Of a stretch of 64,000 bases of DNA, positions 1 to 6,997 are shown one piece after another. A program made the position numbers and the translations under genes. The notes beneath the pieces were generated by a model. It did no database searches and was not told the DNA's origin. It worked only from the letters and a program-made list of their open reading frames with translations. Each line of letters starts with the position of its first letter. Position 1 is the first letter of the stretch. The DNA is from JAJCYK01 sp965224285 (GTDB lineage: Bacteria; Bacteroidota; Bacteroidia; Cytophagales; Cyclobacteriaceae), in the NCBI GenBank assembly GCA_965224285.1, contig OZ245043.1, positions 1,364,001 through 1,428,000 on the forward strand, in the 5' to 3' direction.

Positions 1-591
1 GAAGTAGCGTCGCCACAGGGATGGCAGCGCAATCCGGAATTAGTACTTGACTTTTACAATCAACGACGAAAAGCGGCCTTTGAAGCAAAACCAAATCTAG
101 GTCACAAGATCCTGGCTGAACTTGAAACCCATTATGAAGTGACAGTGATTACCCAGAACGTGGATAACCTTCATGAAAGAGCAGGGTCATCACAGGTAAT
201 TCATTTACACGGTGAACTGTTCAAATCACGCAGCACCCTGGATGAAACCTTGATATATGATATGGACCAGTGGGAATTAAAACTCGGTGATACCTGTGAA
301 AAAGGTTCGCAACTAAGACCTCATATCGTGTGGTTTGGTGAAATGGTGCCCATGATGGAAACGGCGGTGAAATTTGCTCGGCAAGCTGAGGTCTTTATTG
401 TGGTGGGTACTTCTTTGGTAGTGTATCCCGCTGCCGGGCTAATAAATTATGTCTCCCCCAATGCGCTGAAATTTATAGTTGACCCCAATACACCGCAGGT
501 CAGCACCCTACTGAATTTACATCTTATTGCCAAGACAGGCAGTGAGGGTTTAGCGGAAGTGAGAGATACGCTACTAGGCTCCGGTCAGTGA
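1..591 (+). CDS. Sir2-family NAD-dependent protein deacylase, 5' end cut by the window
   Basis: The reading frame is open from base 1, so the gene begins upstream of the window; only about 196 C-terminal residues are present. Sir2 proteins remove acyl groups from lysines using NAD and release nicotinamide. Visible signatures are TQNVDNLHERAG, the catalytic histidine in HLHGELF, LRPHIVWFGE and the NAD-binding VGTSLVVYPAAG. The segment between HLHGELF and LRPHIVWFGE has a single Cys instead of the usual two CxxC pairs, so this is a zinc-less type, a form I associate with Bacteroidota. Its last 18 bases overlap the convergent menC gene. The nearby pncA and pncB recycle nicotinamide, which fits by function. 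The acyl preference and protein targets cannot be read from sequence. Confidence 0.9.
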   Translation, partial: EVASPQGWQRNPELVLDFYNQRRKAAFEAKPNLGHKILAELETHYEVTVITQNVDNLHERAGSSQVIHLHGELFKSRSTLDETLIYDMDQWELKLGDTCEKGSQLRPHIVWFGEMVPMMETAVKFARQAEVFIVVGTSLVVYPAAGLINYVSPNALKFIVDPNTPQVSTLLNLHLIAKTGSEGLAEVRDTLLGSGQ

Positions 592-1632
592 ATTGAGCAA
601 ATATCCATCTTTAATGATCAGAGCACTGTCGATATTGTTTACAAACAATTGACCGGTACCTAGACCTTGATGACCTTTAAATTCTATTGATGAGGTGAAT
701 TGTGCTAGAGCGCTCAACCCAAGATTAGATTCCAGAGCGGAGGTAATCCACCAACCTATATTACGCTCTTCGGCCAACTCGATCCACTCGCTGGTACTAC
801 TAAAACCGCCTAGTAAGGTAGGTTTCAGTATAATATACTGAGGTTCTATTTCATCCAACAAACTGCTTTTCTCCAACCTAGAATATCTGCCGATTAACTC
901 TTCGTCCAGCCCTACCGGTACACTGCCTGTTTGGCAAATTGTTTTCATGGTTGCAACTTGCCCGGGGGCTATCGGTTGCTCAATTGAATGCAGGTGGTAT
1001 GGTTCCAATAAACGCAGTTGTTTTATAGCCTCACTGGCTTTAAAGGCGCCATTGGCATCCACCCGTAATATGATATCAGTGGAAAAAGCGCTCCTTATAT
1101 ATCCCAATAATTGGAGCTCCTTTTCAAAATCAAGCGCCCCAATTTTGATCTTAATACAATCAAATCCCTGCCTTAACTTTTTATCTACTTGCGATTTCAT
1201 AAACTCATACGGGCCCATCCAAATCAACCCATTAATAGGCAACTTCGAACTACCTGTGAGAAAATCGGTTTCAAAATACCGACCCCTACATCCGTTCAGG
1301 TAATCAAGGCTGGCCATTTCCCAACCAAATTTTAAGGCTGGAAGATGGTGATCTATAGATGTCACAAATTCACTTAATTCCTCTCTATCACCCTGAAATC
1401 CCAGTCGATTAAAATGGTTACATAAAGCGGTCAGCGCCCTGGGAATATCCACCTGGCAATCAGGGCTAAGCCCTACTAGTGGAGCTGCCTCACCTTTTGC
1501 TATATTTTCCGGGGACTCCTCATCCCATATATGGATCAGGAAAATATCTCTATACTGCATGGCCCCTCGGCTGGTGCGGGCCTTGAAGTTGAACTGCAAG
1601 GTGTAGGGCTTCCAATCTGCTACTAACGGCAT
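574..1632 (-). CDS. menC: o-succinylbenzoate synthase (enolase superfamily)
   Basis: This 352-residue enolase-superfamily protein probably dehydrates SHCHC to o-succinylbenzoate in menaquinone synthesis. Visible superfamily marks in order are the KxK catalytic pair in CIKIKIGALDF (about residue 160), the metal ligands in LRVDANGAF and SIEQPI, and the second catalytic lysine region IILKPTLLGG. The length fits MenC. The enolase superfamily also contains dipeptide epimerases and muconate cycloisomerases, so the assignment rests on overall resemblance to Bacteroidota MenC rather than on linked men genes, of which none is in the window. It is the last gene of a minus-strand run, five bases after the aminotransferase gene. 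Its stop lies inside the 3' end of the convergent Sir2 gene. Confidence 0.82.
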   Translation of the reverse strand: MPLVADWKPYTLQFNFKARTSRGAMQYRDIFLIHIWDEESPENIAKGEAAPLVGLSPDCQVDIPRALTALCNHFNRLGFQGDREELSEFVTSIDHHLPALKFGWEMASLDYLNGCRGRYFETDFLTGSSKLPINGLIWMGPYEFMKSQVDKKLRQGFDCIKIKIGALDFEKELQLLGYIRSAFSTDIILRVDANGAFKASEAIKQLRLLEPYHLHSIEQPIAPGQVATMKTICQTGSVPVGLDEELIGRYSRLEKSSLLDEIEPQYIILKPTLLGGFSSTSEWIELAEERNIGWWITSALESNLGLSALAQFTSSIEFKGHQGLGTGQLFVNNIDSALIIKDGYLLNSLTGA

Positions 1633-1637
1633 GGTGG

Positions 1638-2789
1638 TTACAGTCCTGCCATTAAACCATCACATAACTTCTTCATATCTTCCGGGGTATTATACAGATG
1701 TGGTGATATCCTTATGGCATCCCCCCTAAGGCTGACAAACACTTTTAATTCTTTTAGCGTTTCATACACCTTCTGCCATTGGTAGGATGCTGGTGTTCGT
1801 ATTCCGAAAAGATGGGGGGCACGGAATCCCGCTTTCTCGATGGTAAAACCATTATTCTTTAGCTGATCGATCGGGGACGCAGTAATCCGCTGACAGTATG
1901 ACTGTATTTCTGTAACCTGCCAATGCAAAAGCTGGGATAATGCGGCATTTAGCATAGGTATTAAAATAAAGTTGCTTTTTTCTCCCATATCATAGCGTAC
2001 AGCCTGAGGATGATAATGCGCTTGATACCCCACCTGACCTCTAAAGTCGTCGCTGCCCAACCGGTTTATCCAATTCTCCTCCAAAGGCTCTCCACCATCC
2101 ATAAATTCATCAAAATAACCCAGGGCAATGCCATATGGCCCTAATAGCCATTTATACCCAGCACAAATTAAAGCATCAGGCTGTAGCTTAGCCACATTAA
2201 TAGGCATAGCACCTACGGACTGAGTGCCATCCAGAATTAATTTAGCCCCAACGGCCGCTGTCTTCGCTCTGATGGCTGCTAATTCGAAACAAGTGCCATC
2301 TGTCCAGTGTATCGTACCTATCGCCACAGCTACCGTGTTATCATCGATTGCCTCCATCAACCCAATATTCCATTGCAATCCTCTCTCTTGGTTATTATCA
2401 GGAGGTGCAATGATCCGCAGCTCCAGTGAATGATGCCGGCATAATGACATCCAGCAATATGCGTTGCTGGGAAATTGCTCCTTGGCGATCACTATATTTT
2501 GACCTTCTTTTACTTTTAGGTTTTTAGCTACTGATGCCATTCCGTAAGAGACGGAAGGAAAAATAGAAATCCTGCCAGGCTTAGGAGCGCCAATAAGTTG
2601 GGCGAAATTTTCTTTTAAGTGGCTTACCGGCTCAAAAAAATGCTCAGCAGTGATCAGGTAAGGCTTACTTTTGCACTCTACGGCCTGTTGTCCGGTCTCT
2701 ATCACCTGGTTACTCAAAGGACTCATATAAGCACAGTTCAGATAACTGACGTCAGAAGGAAGTTTAAATTGCCGGCGCTGACACTCCAT
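1638..2789 (-). CDS. class V aminotransferase-fold PLP enzyme
   Basis: This 383-residue protein has the fold type I layout of the cysteine desulfurase/isopenicillin-epimerase-like group. The PLP-contacting Asp lies in LILDGTQSVGA, and the Schiff-base lysine is expected in ICAGYKWLLGPYG (about residue 214). The N-terminal LNCAYMSPLS is also typical of this group. The substrate is unknown: a true cysteine desulfurase would need a mobile catalytic-Cys loop, which I do not recognise, so a desulfurase name is not justified. The gene lies between pncA (13 bases upstream) and menC (5 bases downstream) and is probably cotranscribed with them, but the neighbours do not give it an obvious role. Confidence 0.8.
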   Translation of the reverse strand: MECQRRQFKLPSDVSYLNCAYMSPLSNQVIETGQQAVECKSKPYLITAEHFFEPVSHLKENFAQLIGAPKPGRISIFPSVSYGMASVAKNLKVKEGQNIVIAKEQFPSNAYCWMSLCRHHSLELRIIAPPDNNQERGLQWNIGLMEAIDDNTVAVAIGTIHWTDGTCFELAAIRAKTAAVGAKLILDGTQSVGAMPINVAKLQPDALICAGYKWLLGPYGIALGYFDEFMDGGEPLEENWINRLGSDDFRGQVGYQAHYHPQAVRYDMGEKSNFILIPMLNAALSQLLHWQVTEIQSYCQRITASPIDQLKNNGFTIEKAGFRAPHLFGIRTPASYQWQKVYETLKELKVFVSLRGDAIRISPHLYNTPEDMKKLCDGLMAGL

Positions 2790-2802
2790 ATGCTATAAAA
2801 AT

Positions 2803-3417
2803 TTAGGTGAAATCAGCGCTATTTATCAAACTGACCCCTGCATTTTCCATTTCCTCCATGGCCTTTTGCTCATCGGTAGGATTGAGGTTGACTGCTCTTA
2901 CTGCATCGATAATCACCGTGGTGGAAAACCCCAGGGCTATGGCATCCAAAGCAGTGTACTTTACGCAGTAGTCCGTAGCAAGGCCCACCACATGAACCTG
3001 ATTTACCCCTTCCAGTTTAAGATAATCCCCCATCCCGGTCGCTTTGAGATGGCCATTATCATAAAAACCACTATAGCTATCAATCTGAGGATCCGTGCCT
3101 TTACGAAAAACCTTTGCTATGACGTCTGTATTCAACTGATTAGAAAAATCCGCTCCCTCAGTTTGCTGTACACAGTGATCTGGCCATAGCACTTGCTTCA
3201 GGCCCTTTAGCTCAATAATATCCCCCACTTGTTTCGTTGGATGATTACTGGCAAAACTATGATGTCCTGGCGGGTGCCAGTCCTGAGTGGCCACCACCAG
3301 GGTATAGCCGGGGATCAGGGCATTTACTACTGGCAATATGGTATTTCCATCACCCACTGCAAGTGCTCCCCCCGGCAGGAAGTCGTTTTGGATATCCACT
3401 AGTATCAAAGCGGTCAT
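2803..3417 (-). CDS. pncA: nicotinamidase (pyrazinamidase)
   Basis: This 204-residue isochorismatase-fold hydrolase converts nicotinamide to nicotinate and ammonia. The catalytic triad is visible: Asp in LVDIQNDFLPGGAL, Lys in the QVLWPDHC region, and the nucleophilic Cys in VGLATDYCVKYTALDA. The metal-binding histidine region is DWHPPGHHSF. The ATG overlaps the pncB stop as ATGA, which suggests translational coupling, and the product feeds directly into PncB. The length is normal for bacterial PncA. The assignment is strengthened because two consecutive salvage steps are adjacent and coupled. Confidence 0.94.
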   Translation of the reverse strand: MTALILVDIQNDFLPGGALAVGDGNTILPVVNALIPGYTLVVATQDWHPPGHHSFASNHPTKQVGDIIELKGLKQVLWPDHCVQQTEGADFSNQLNTDVIAKVFRKGTDPQIDSYSGFYDNGHLKATGMGDYLKLEGVNQVHVVGLATDYCVKYTALDAIALGFSTTVIIDAVRAVNLNPTDEQKAMEEMENAGVSLINSADFT

Positions 3418-4880
3418 GAGTTTTTACGAAGATCCATGATCAATTGATTTTTCAGTTGGTGCAATGATTGCTCTAACCCCACCGGGTAGCGATGCGGATT
3501 AATAAATCTCTTAATTCCTTTATCCAATTGCGACAATCCATGTCGTACTTGAGTGCGAATTTCCTCGATTTCTGGTAAGGAGTACACTAACCGTCCTTCT
3601 TTAAAAACCGGAATTAGCAGGTCCTTGTAGGGTGTTGTTTTGGCTATGACCTTCCTCCGAGTATGATCCAGGGGGTCAATTAGTTTAAACTGCTTTTCCT
3701 CAAAAGAGTGTATGTCGTATATCATATCCGCTATCATTCCATCATTATTAAAGAATCTTCTTACCTGTTGGACCCCGGGATTGTTAATTTTTACTGCTTG
3801 TTCTGATAGTTTAAGCTTATAGATCCATCCATTGTCTTTATGAATTGCACCCAGTTTATAAACACCACCTAGGGCGGGCTGATCAAAGGCGGTAACCAGC
3901 TTGGTACCTACACCCCACTGATCTATTTCTGAATCCTGATCGTTTAAGCTGTCAATGATATGTTCATCCAGATCATTGCTGGCTACGATTTTGGTTTCCA
4001 TGAAACCTGCTTGGTCCAGCATATCCCGGGCTATCGCACTAAAATAAGCCAGATCACCAGAATCAATACGAATTCCTAACAATTTTTGGTTTCGGGCTTC
4101 AAGGATCCTGCCCACTTCGATGGCTTTCTCCACTCCCGCTATGGTATCATAGGTGTCGACCAAAAAAATGCAGTTTCCTGGCATAGCCCTGGCATAGCTC
4201 TTGAAAGATTCCAGCTCCGAGTCAAATGACATTACCCAGCTATGGGCATGGGTCCCTGCCACCGGAATTCCAAATTGTTTGCCAGCCAGCAAGTTGCTGG
4301 TAGAACTGCATCCTCCGATATAAGCAGCCCGGCTAGCGCTTAAGGCACCGTCGATTCCCTGGGCCCTTCTCAGGCCGAACTCCATGATATCCTTTCCTGC
4401 TGCCGCCATCACCATTCGGGCAGCTTTAGTGGCAATCAGCGATTGGAAATTAATCATGTTTAGCAATGGCGATTCAATGATCTGACACTGGATAACAGGT
4501 CCTTCTACCCGAATAATTGGCGCATGCGGAAACATAACTGTTCCTTCGGGAACTGCATCGACACTACAGCTGAATTGCTGTCTACCTAAATAGGCTAAAA
4601 ATGATTTTTCAAACATGGGGGTGCCATCAGAAGATTCTATGCCCTCCAGATAATGCAGGTCCGCATTTGAAAAGCGCAAATCCTTCAAAAAATTTACCAC
4701 ATACTCCAGGCCAGCTGTCACTACGTATCCACCTTTAAAGGGGTTATTTCGGAAAAAAAGATGGAAAACACTCTGTTGGTTTGCCAGCCCTTCTTTCCAA
4801 TAAGCCTGAGCCATGGTGAGTTGGTAGAGGTCTGTGAACAAAGCAGTAGAGCCTCGAGATAGGTCGGTAGAAATATTCAA
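3414..4880 (-). CDS. pncB: nicotinate phosphoribosyltransferase
   Basis: This 488-residue enzyme makes nicotinate mononucleotide from nicotinate and PRPP in the Preiss-Handler NAD salvage route. Family features include the N-terminal TDLYQLTMAQAYW, EFGLRRAQG with the catalytic-region arginines, GTHAHSWVMSF and the phosphoribosyl-binding IRIDSGDLAYF. The start codon is TTG (complement of 4878-4880); no ATG lies between it and the conserved LYQLTMAQ block, so TTG is the most reasonable start. Its stop overlaps the pncA start by four bases. YebC is encoded 34 bases upstream, so the whole minus-strand run may share one transcript. Confidence 0.93.
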   Translation of the reverse strand: MNISTDLSRGSTALFTDLYQLTMAQAYWKEGLANQQSVFHLFFRNNPFKGGYVVTAGLEYVVNFLKDLRFSNADLHYLEGIESSDGTPMFEKSFLAYLGRQQFSCSVDAVPEGTVMFPHAPIIRVEGPVIQCQIIESPLLNMINFQSLIATKAARMVMAAAGKDIMEFGLRRAQGIDGALSASRAAYIGGCSSTSNLLAGKQFGIPVAGTHAHSWVMSFDSELESFKSYARAMPGNCIFLVDTYDTIAGVEKAIEVGRILEARNQKLLGIRIDSGDLAYFSAIARDMLDQAGFMETKIVASNDLDEHIIDSLNDQDSEIDQWGVGTKLVTAFDQPALGGVYKLGAIHKDNGWIYKLKLSEQAVKINNPGVQQVRRFFNNDGMIADMIYDIHSFEEKQFKLIDPLDHTRRKVIAKTTPYKDLLIPVFKEGRLVYSLPEIEEIRTQVRHGLSQLDKGIKRFINPHRYPVGLEQSLHQLKNQLIMDLRKNS

Positions 4881-4914
4881 ATTTTTTATTTGAAAATAAT
4901 GCTGATTTTGCTGA

Positions 4915-5658
4915 CTAGATCAACTCCATTTGTTCGTCACCGATGTCAATATTATGGTAAACCTTTTGCACGTCGTCGTCATCTTCCAAGGCCTCAACAA
5001 GTTTCATAACCTGCACCAGCGACTCATCATTTAAACTCACTACCGTATTGGGTATCCTTTGCAATTCGGCATTCTCCACTTCGATAGCCAGATTATCCAA
5101 TTTCTTTTGAATGTTGCCGAAATCTTCCATTGCGCAGGTTATATGCAGATATTCTTCATCAGTTTCAATTTCTTCGGCGCCGGCATCTATTAATTCCAAA
5201 GTAAGTTCATCCATATCCCAGCCCTGGGGGATTTTCAAGGAAAATACTCCTTTGCGATCAAAAATAAATTCCAGAGATCCATTAGTGCCAAGGCTGCCTC
5301 CATATTTTGAGAACAGCGACCTTACTGATGATACGGTTCGATTTAAATTATCAGTGGTAGTTTCAACGAATACGGCCACCCCGTTGGTAGCGTAGCCTTC
5401 ATAAGTGGTTTCCACGAAATCCTCTGCATCTGCTCCACTGCCTTTCTTAATGGCCCGTTCGATGTTGTCCTTTGGCATATTAACCCCTTTGGCGTTTTGA
5501 ACGGCTAATCTGAGCCTTGGATTTGATTCAGGATCATCCCCTCCCAGCTTGGCCGCTACGGTAATCTCCTTGATCAGTTTGGTAAAGATTTTTCCCCGCC
5601 TTGCGTCCTGGGCTCCTTTCCTTCTCTTAATATTAGCCCATTTACTATGTCCGGCCAT
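4915..5658 (-). CDS. YebC/PmpR (TACO1) family regulator
   Basis: This 247-residue protein starts with the near-invariant MAGHSKWANIKRRKGAQD and continues with GKIFTKLIKEI and the MPKDNIERAIKKG block. It ends with the acidic C-terminal region typical of the family. Members have been described as DNA-binding transcriptional regulators and, more recently, as factors that help ribosomes through difficult stretches such as proline runs. Which role applies here cannot be told from sequence. The length is normal and the ATG start is fixed by the conserved N-terminus. It sits between a DMT permease and pncB on the same strand, without clear functional linkage. Confidence 0.93.
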   Translation of the reverse strand: MAGHSKWANIKRRKGAQDARRGKIFTKLIKEITVAAKLGGDDPESNPRLRLAVQNAKGVNMPKDNIERAIKKGSGADAEDFVETTYEGYATNGVAVFVETTTDNLNRTVSSVRSLFSKYGGSLGTNGSLEFIFDRKGVFSLKIPQGWDMDELTLELIDAGAEEIETDEEYLHITCAMEDFGNIQKKLDNLAIEVENAELQRIPNTVVSLNDESLVQVMKLVEALEDDDDVQKVYHNIDIGDEQMELI

Positions 5659-5720
5659 AATGAGTTGTTTTCTTAAAATTAAAAAGTTTTACTTTTCAAA
5701 TGAAATCCGCAAGGCAAAGG

Positions 5721-6560
5721 TCAGCCGTAAATGGACTTATATCTCAAATTTAGCACTACTCCCAGTAATACCACCAACATACCTGCATAAACCGGAATGC
5801 CATAGAATTCATCAAAAAATACAAAGCCAAATCCCAGCGCAAACATTATACCCAGATAACTGATTATCGACACCTTCGACAGCTCTTCAGACTGATAAGA
5901 TCTGGTCATAAAATATTGCCCGAATTGGGTCAATATCCCCACTAATATTAAATATAACCAGTCCCGGCCACTCGGGGTAACCCAGTAGTACAGGCATATG
6001 AAACCGGTAACCGGTACGGATATCAGGGGAAAATAGAGAATAATGACTAACGGGTGTTCAGAAGTCTTCAATCTACGAATCATATTATAGGCAAGTCCGC
6101 TAAAGAATGCCCCCACTATTCCCACCAAGGCGTAGTACCAGGTGATCCGATGATCAATCCCCTGAATAATAACTACCCCACCAAAAGAGATCAGGAAGAA
6201 CAGCCATTGCCACGGCTTTACTTTTTCTTTTACCAGAAATATGCCCAAAATTGAAGTGAACAATGGAGCCATATAATGGATGGTCACTGCTCCGGCCAAA
6301 GGTATGCGCTGCAGGGTAATAAAATAGAGAATCAGGGCTACAGTTCCAGCAAGACCACGCCAGAAAAGTATCTTTCTCTGGTTGCCCAGTAATGGGATGT
6401 TACGATACCACAGAATCCCCCCCGATAAACCTAAACTTATTATGGATCGAAAGAACACCACCTCAACCGCCGGGATGTGGGACAGGAACTTTACGAACAG
6501 ATTCATCAAGGCGAAAAAGGATATCGCCAGTATCATATCCCTGACTCCGGGAGTAATCAC
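5721..6560 (-). CDS. DMT-superfamily (EamA) permease
   Basis: This 279-residue protein is almost entirely membrane-embedded, with about ten hydrophobic segments arranged as two EamA-like halves. The family N-terminus resembles PGVRDMILAISFFALMNLFVKF-type starts, and the second half opens near WYYALVGIVGAFFSGLAYNMIRR. Such permeases export small metabolites or amino acids; the substrate here is unknown. The start is GTG (complement of 6558-6560), which keeps the family-like PGVR segment. An ATG eight codons downstream (complement of 6534-6536) is the alternative. It is the first gene of the minus-strand run toward menC, and no convincing promoter was seen upstream. Confidence 0.82.
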   Translation of the reverse strand: MITPGVRDMILAISFFALMNLFVKFLSHIPAVEVVFFRSIISLGLSGGILWYRNIPLLGNQRKILFWRGLAGTVALILYFITLQRIPLAGAVTIHYMAPLFTSILGIFLVKEKVKPWQWLFFLISFGGVVIIQGIDHRITWYYALVGIVGAFFSGLAYNMIRRLKTSEHPLVIILYFPLISVPVTGFICLYYWVTPSGRDWLYLILVGILTQFGQYFMTRSYQSEELSKVSIISYLGIMFALGFGFVFFDEFYGIPVYAGMLVVLLGVVLNLRYKSIYG

Positions 6561-6633
6561 GACAATAAGGTTTTAAAGCAATGGCGAGCTGATAAAAGCC
6601 CCTAATGTAAAGGAATTTTTAGTAGTAAAAAAA

Positions 6634-6656
6634 GTATCCCGCCTGAGGCGGGATAC
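6634..6656 (-). terminator. Rho-independent terminator, minus strand
   Basis: A perfect 10-bp stem GTATCCCGCC/GGCGGGATAC with a three-base loop is followed, read on the minus strand, by a run of T (A-tract at 6627-6633 on plus). It lies 340 bases beyond the stop of the outer-membrane protein gene and 74 bases before the DMT permease start, so it can separate the long respiratory transcript from the pnc/men run. Confidence 0.8.
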
Positions 6657-6732
6657 CAAAACCTAAATTAAATATGAAAAACCTAGTTAAAAAATTTAAA
6701 CCTTGTTAAGGTTAAAAATTGAGTTTAAAAAA

Positions 6733-6799
6733 TAATGATGTTTCTTGTTTAGTAGCCTTACTTTCCAAAAATATTAAGATTAAAAAATGAACATCATTA
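6733..6799. repeat. 10-bp inverted repeat with 47-base spacer
   Basis: TAATGATGTT at 6733-6742 is the exact reverse complement of AACATCATTA at 6790-6799. The interior holds a small AGTA/TACT pair. It could form a long stem-loop in RNA of either strand. It lies between the operon's last stop codon and its terminator hairpin. Confidence 0.6.
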
Positions 6800-6953
6800 A
6801 AACATAAAGCTCATAGCTTGCTGTTTCAGCTCTTATATAACAGTAAATGTGCCAAAACTTGTAAGCTTAAACTTGATTTAGTACAAAAAACTGATAACCA
6901 GTATTTTAAATAAAAAATTAAAAATTTACTTTAAGTGGCACTTTTGAGGTTTT

Positions 6954-6986
6954 TATCATTTTGATAGAAAAAATATCATTTTGATA
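6954..6986. repeat. Two identical 13-bp palindromes spaced 20 bp
   Basis: TATCATTTTGATA occurs at 6954-6966 and again at 6974-6986. Each copy is an interrupted palindrome (TATCA/TGATA around TTT). The 20-bp spacing is about two helical turns, which resembles a tandem operator. However, the pair lies just 3' of a stop codon and no promoter was recognised beside it. Confidence 0.6.
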
Positions 6987-6997
6987 AGAAAAAACCC

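Larger units (their letters stand above)
6561..6997. other. AT-rich intergenic region with hairpins and repeats
   Basis: This 437-base gap holds no credible protein gene. From left to right it contains a strong GC-rich hairpin with a T-tract on the minus strand (6634-6656), a 12-codon plus-strand ORF (6674-6709, MKNLVKKFKPC), a small hairpin with arms AACCTT/AAGGTT near 6700-6714, a 10-base inverted repeat (6733-6742/6790-6799), a GTGCCA/TGGCAC pair (6849-6854/6936-6941) and two identical short palindromes (6954-6986). The number of inverted repeats suggests a structured transcript or regulatory spacer at the end of the respiratory operon. No function is established. Confidence 0.6.

Noticed and set aside
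1638..2789. Naming the class V PLP enzyme as cysteine desulfurase (SufS/IscS)
   Set aside because: The catalytic-Cys loop was not recognised and no iron-sulfur assembly genes are adjacent.
6634..6656. The GC-rich hairpin as a mobile REP-like or attachment element
   Set aside because: Only one copy was noticed in the window and it is followed by a T-tract on the minus strand, so a terminator explains it.
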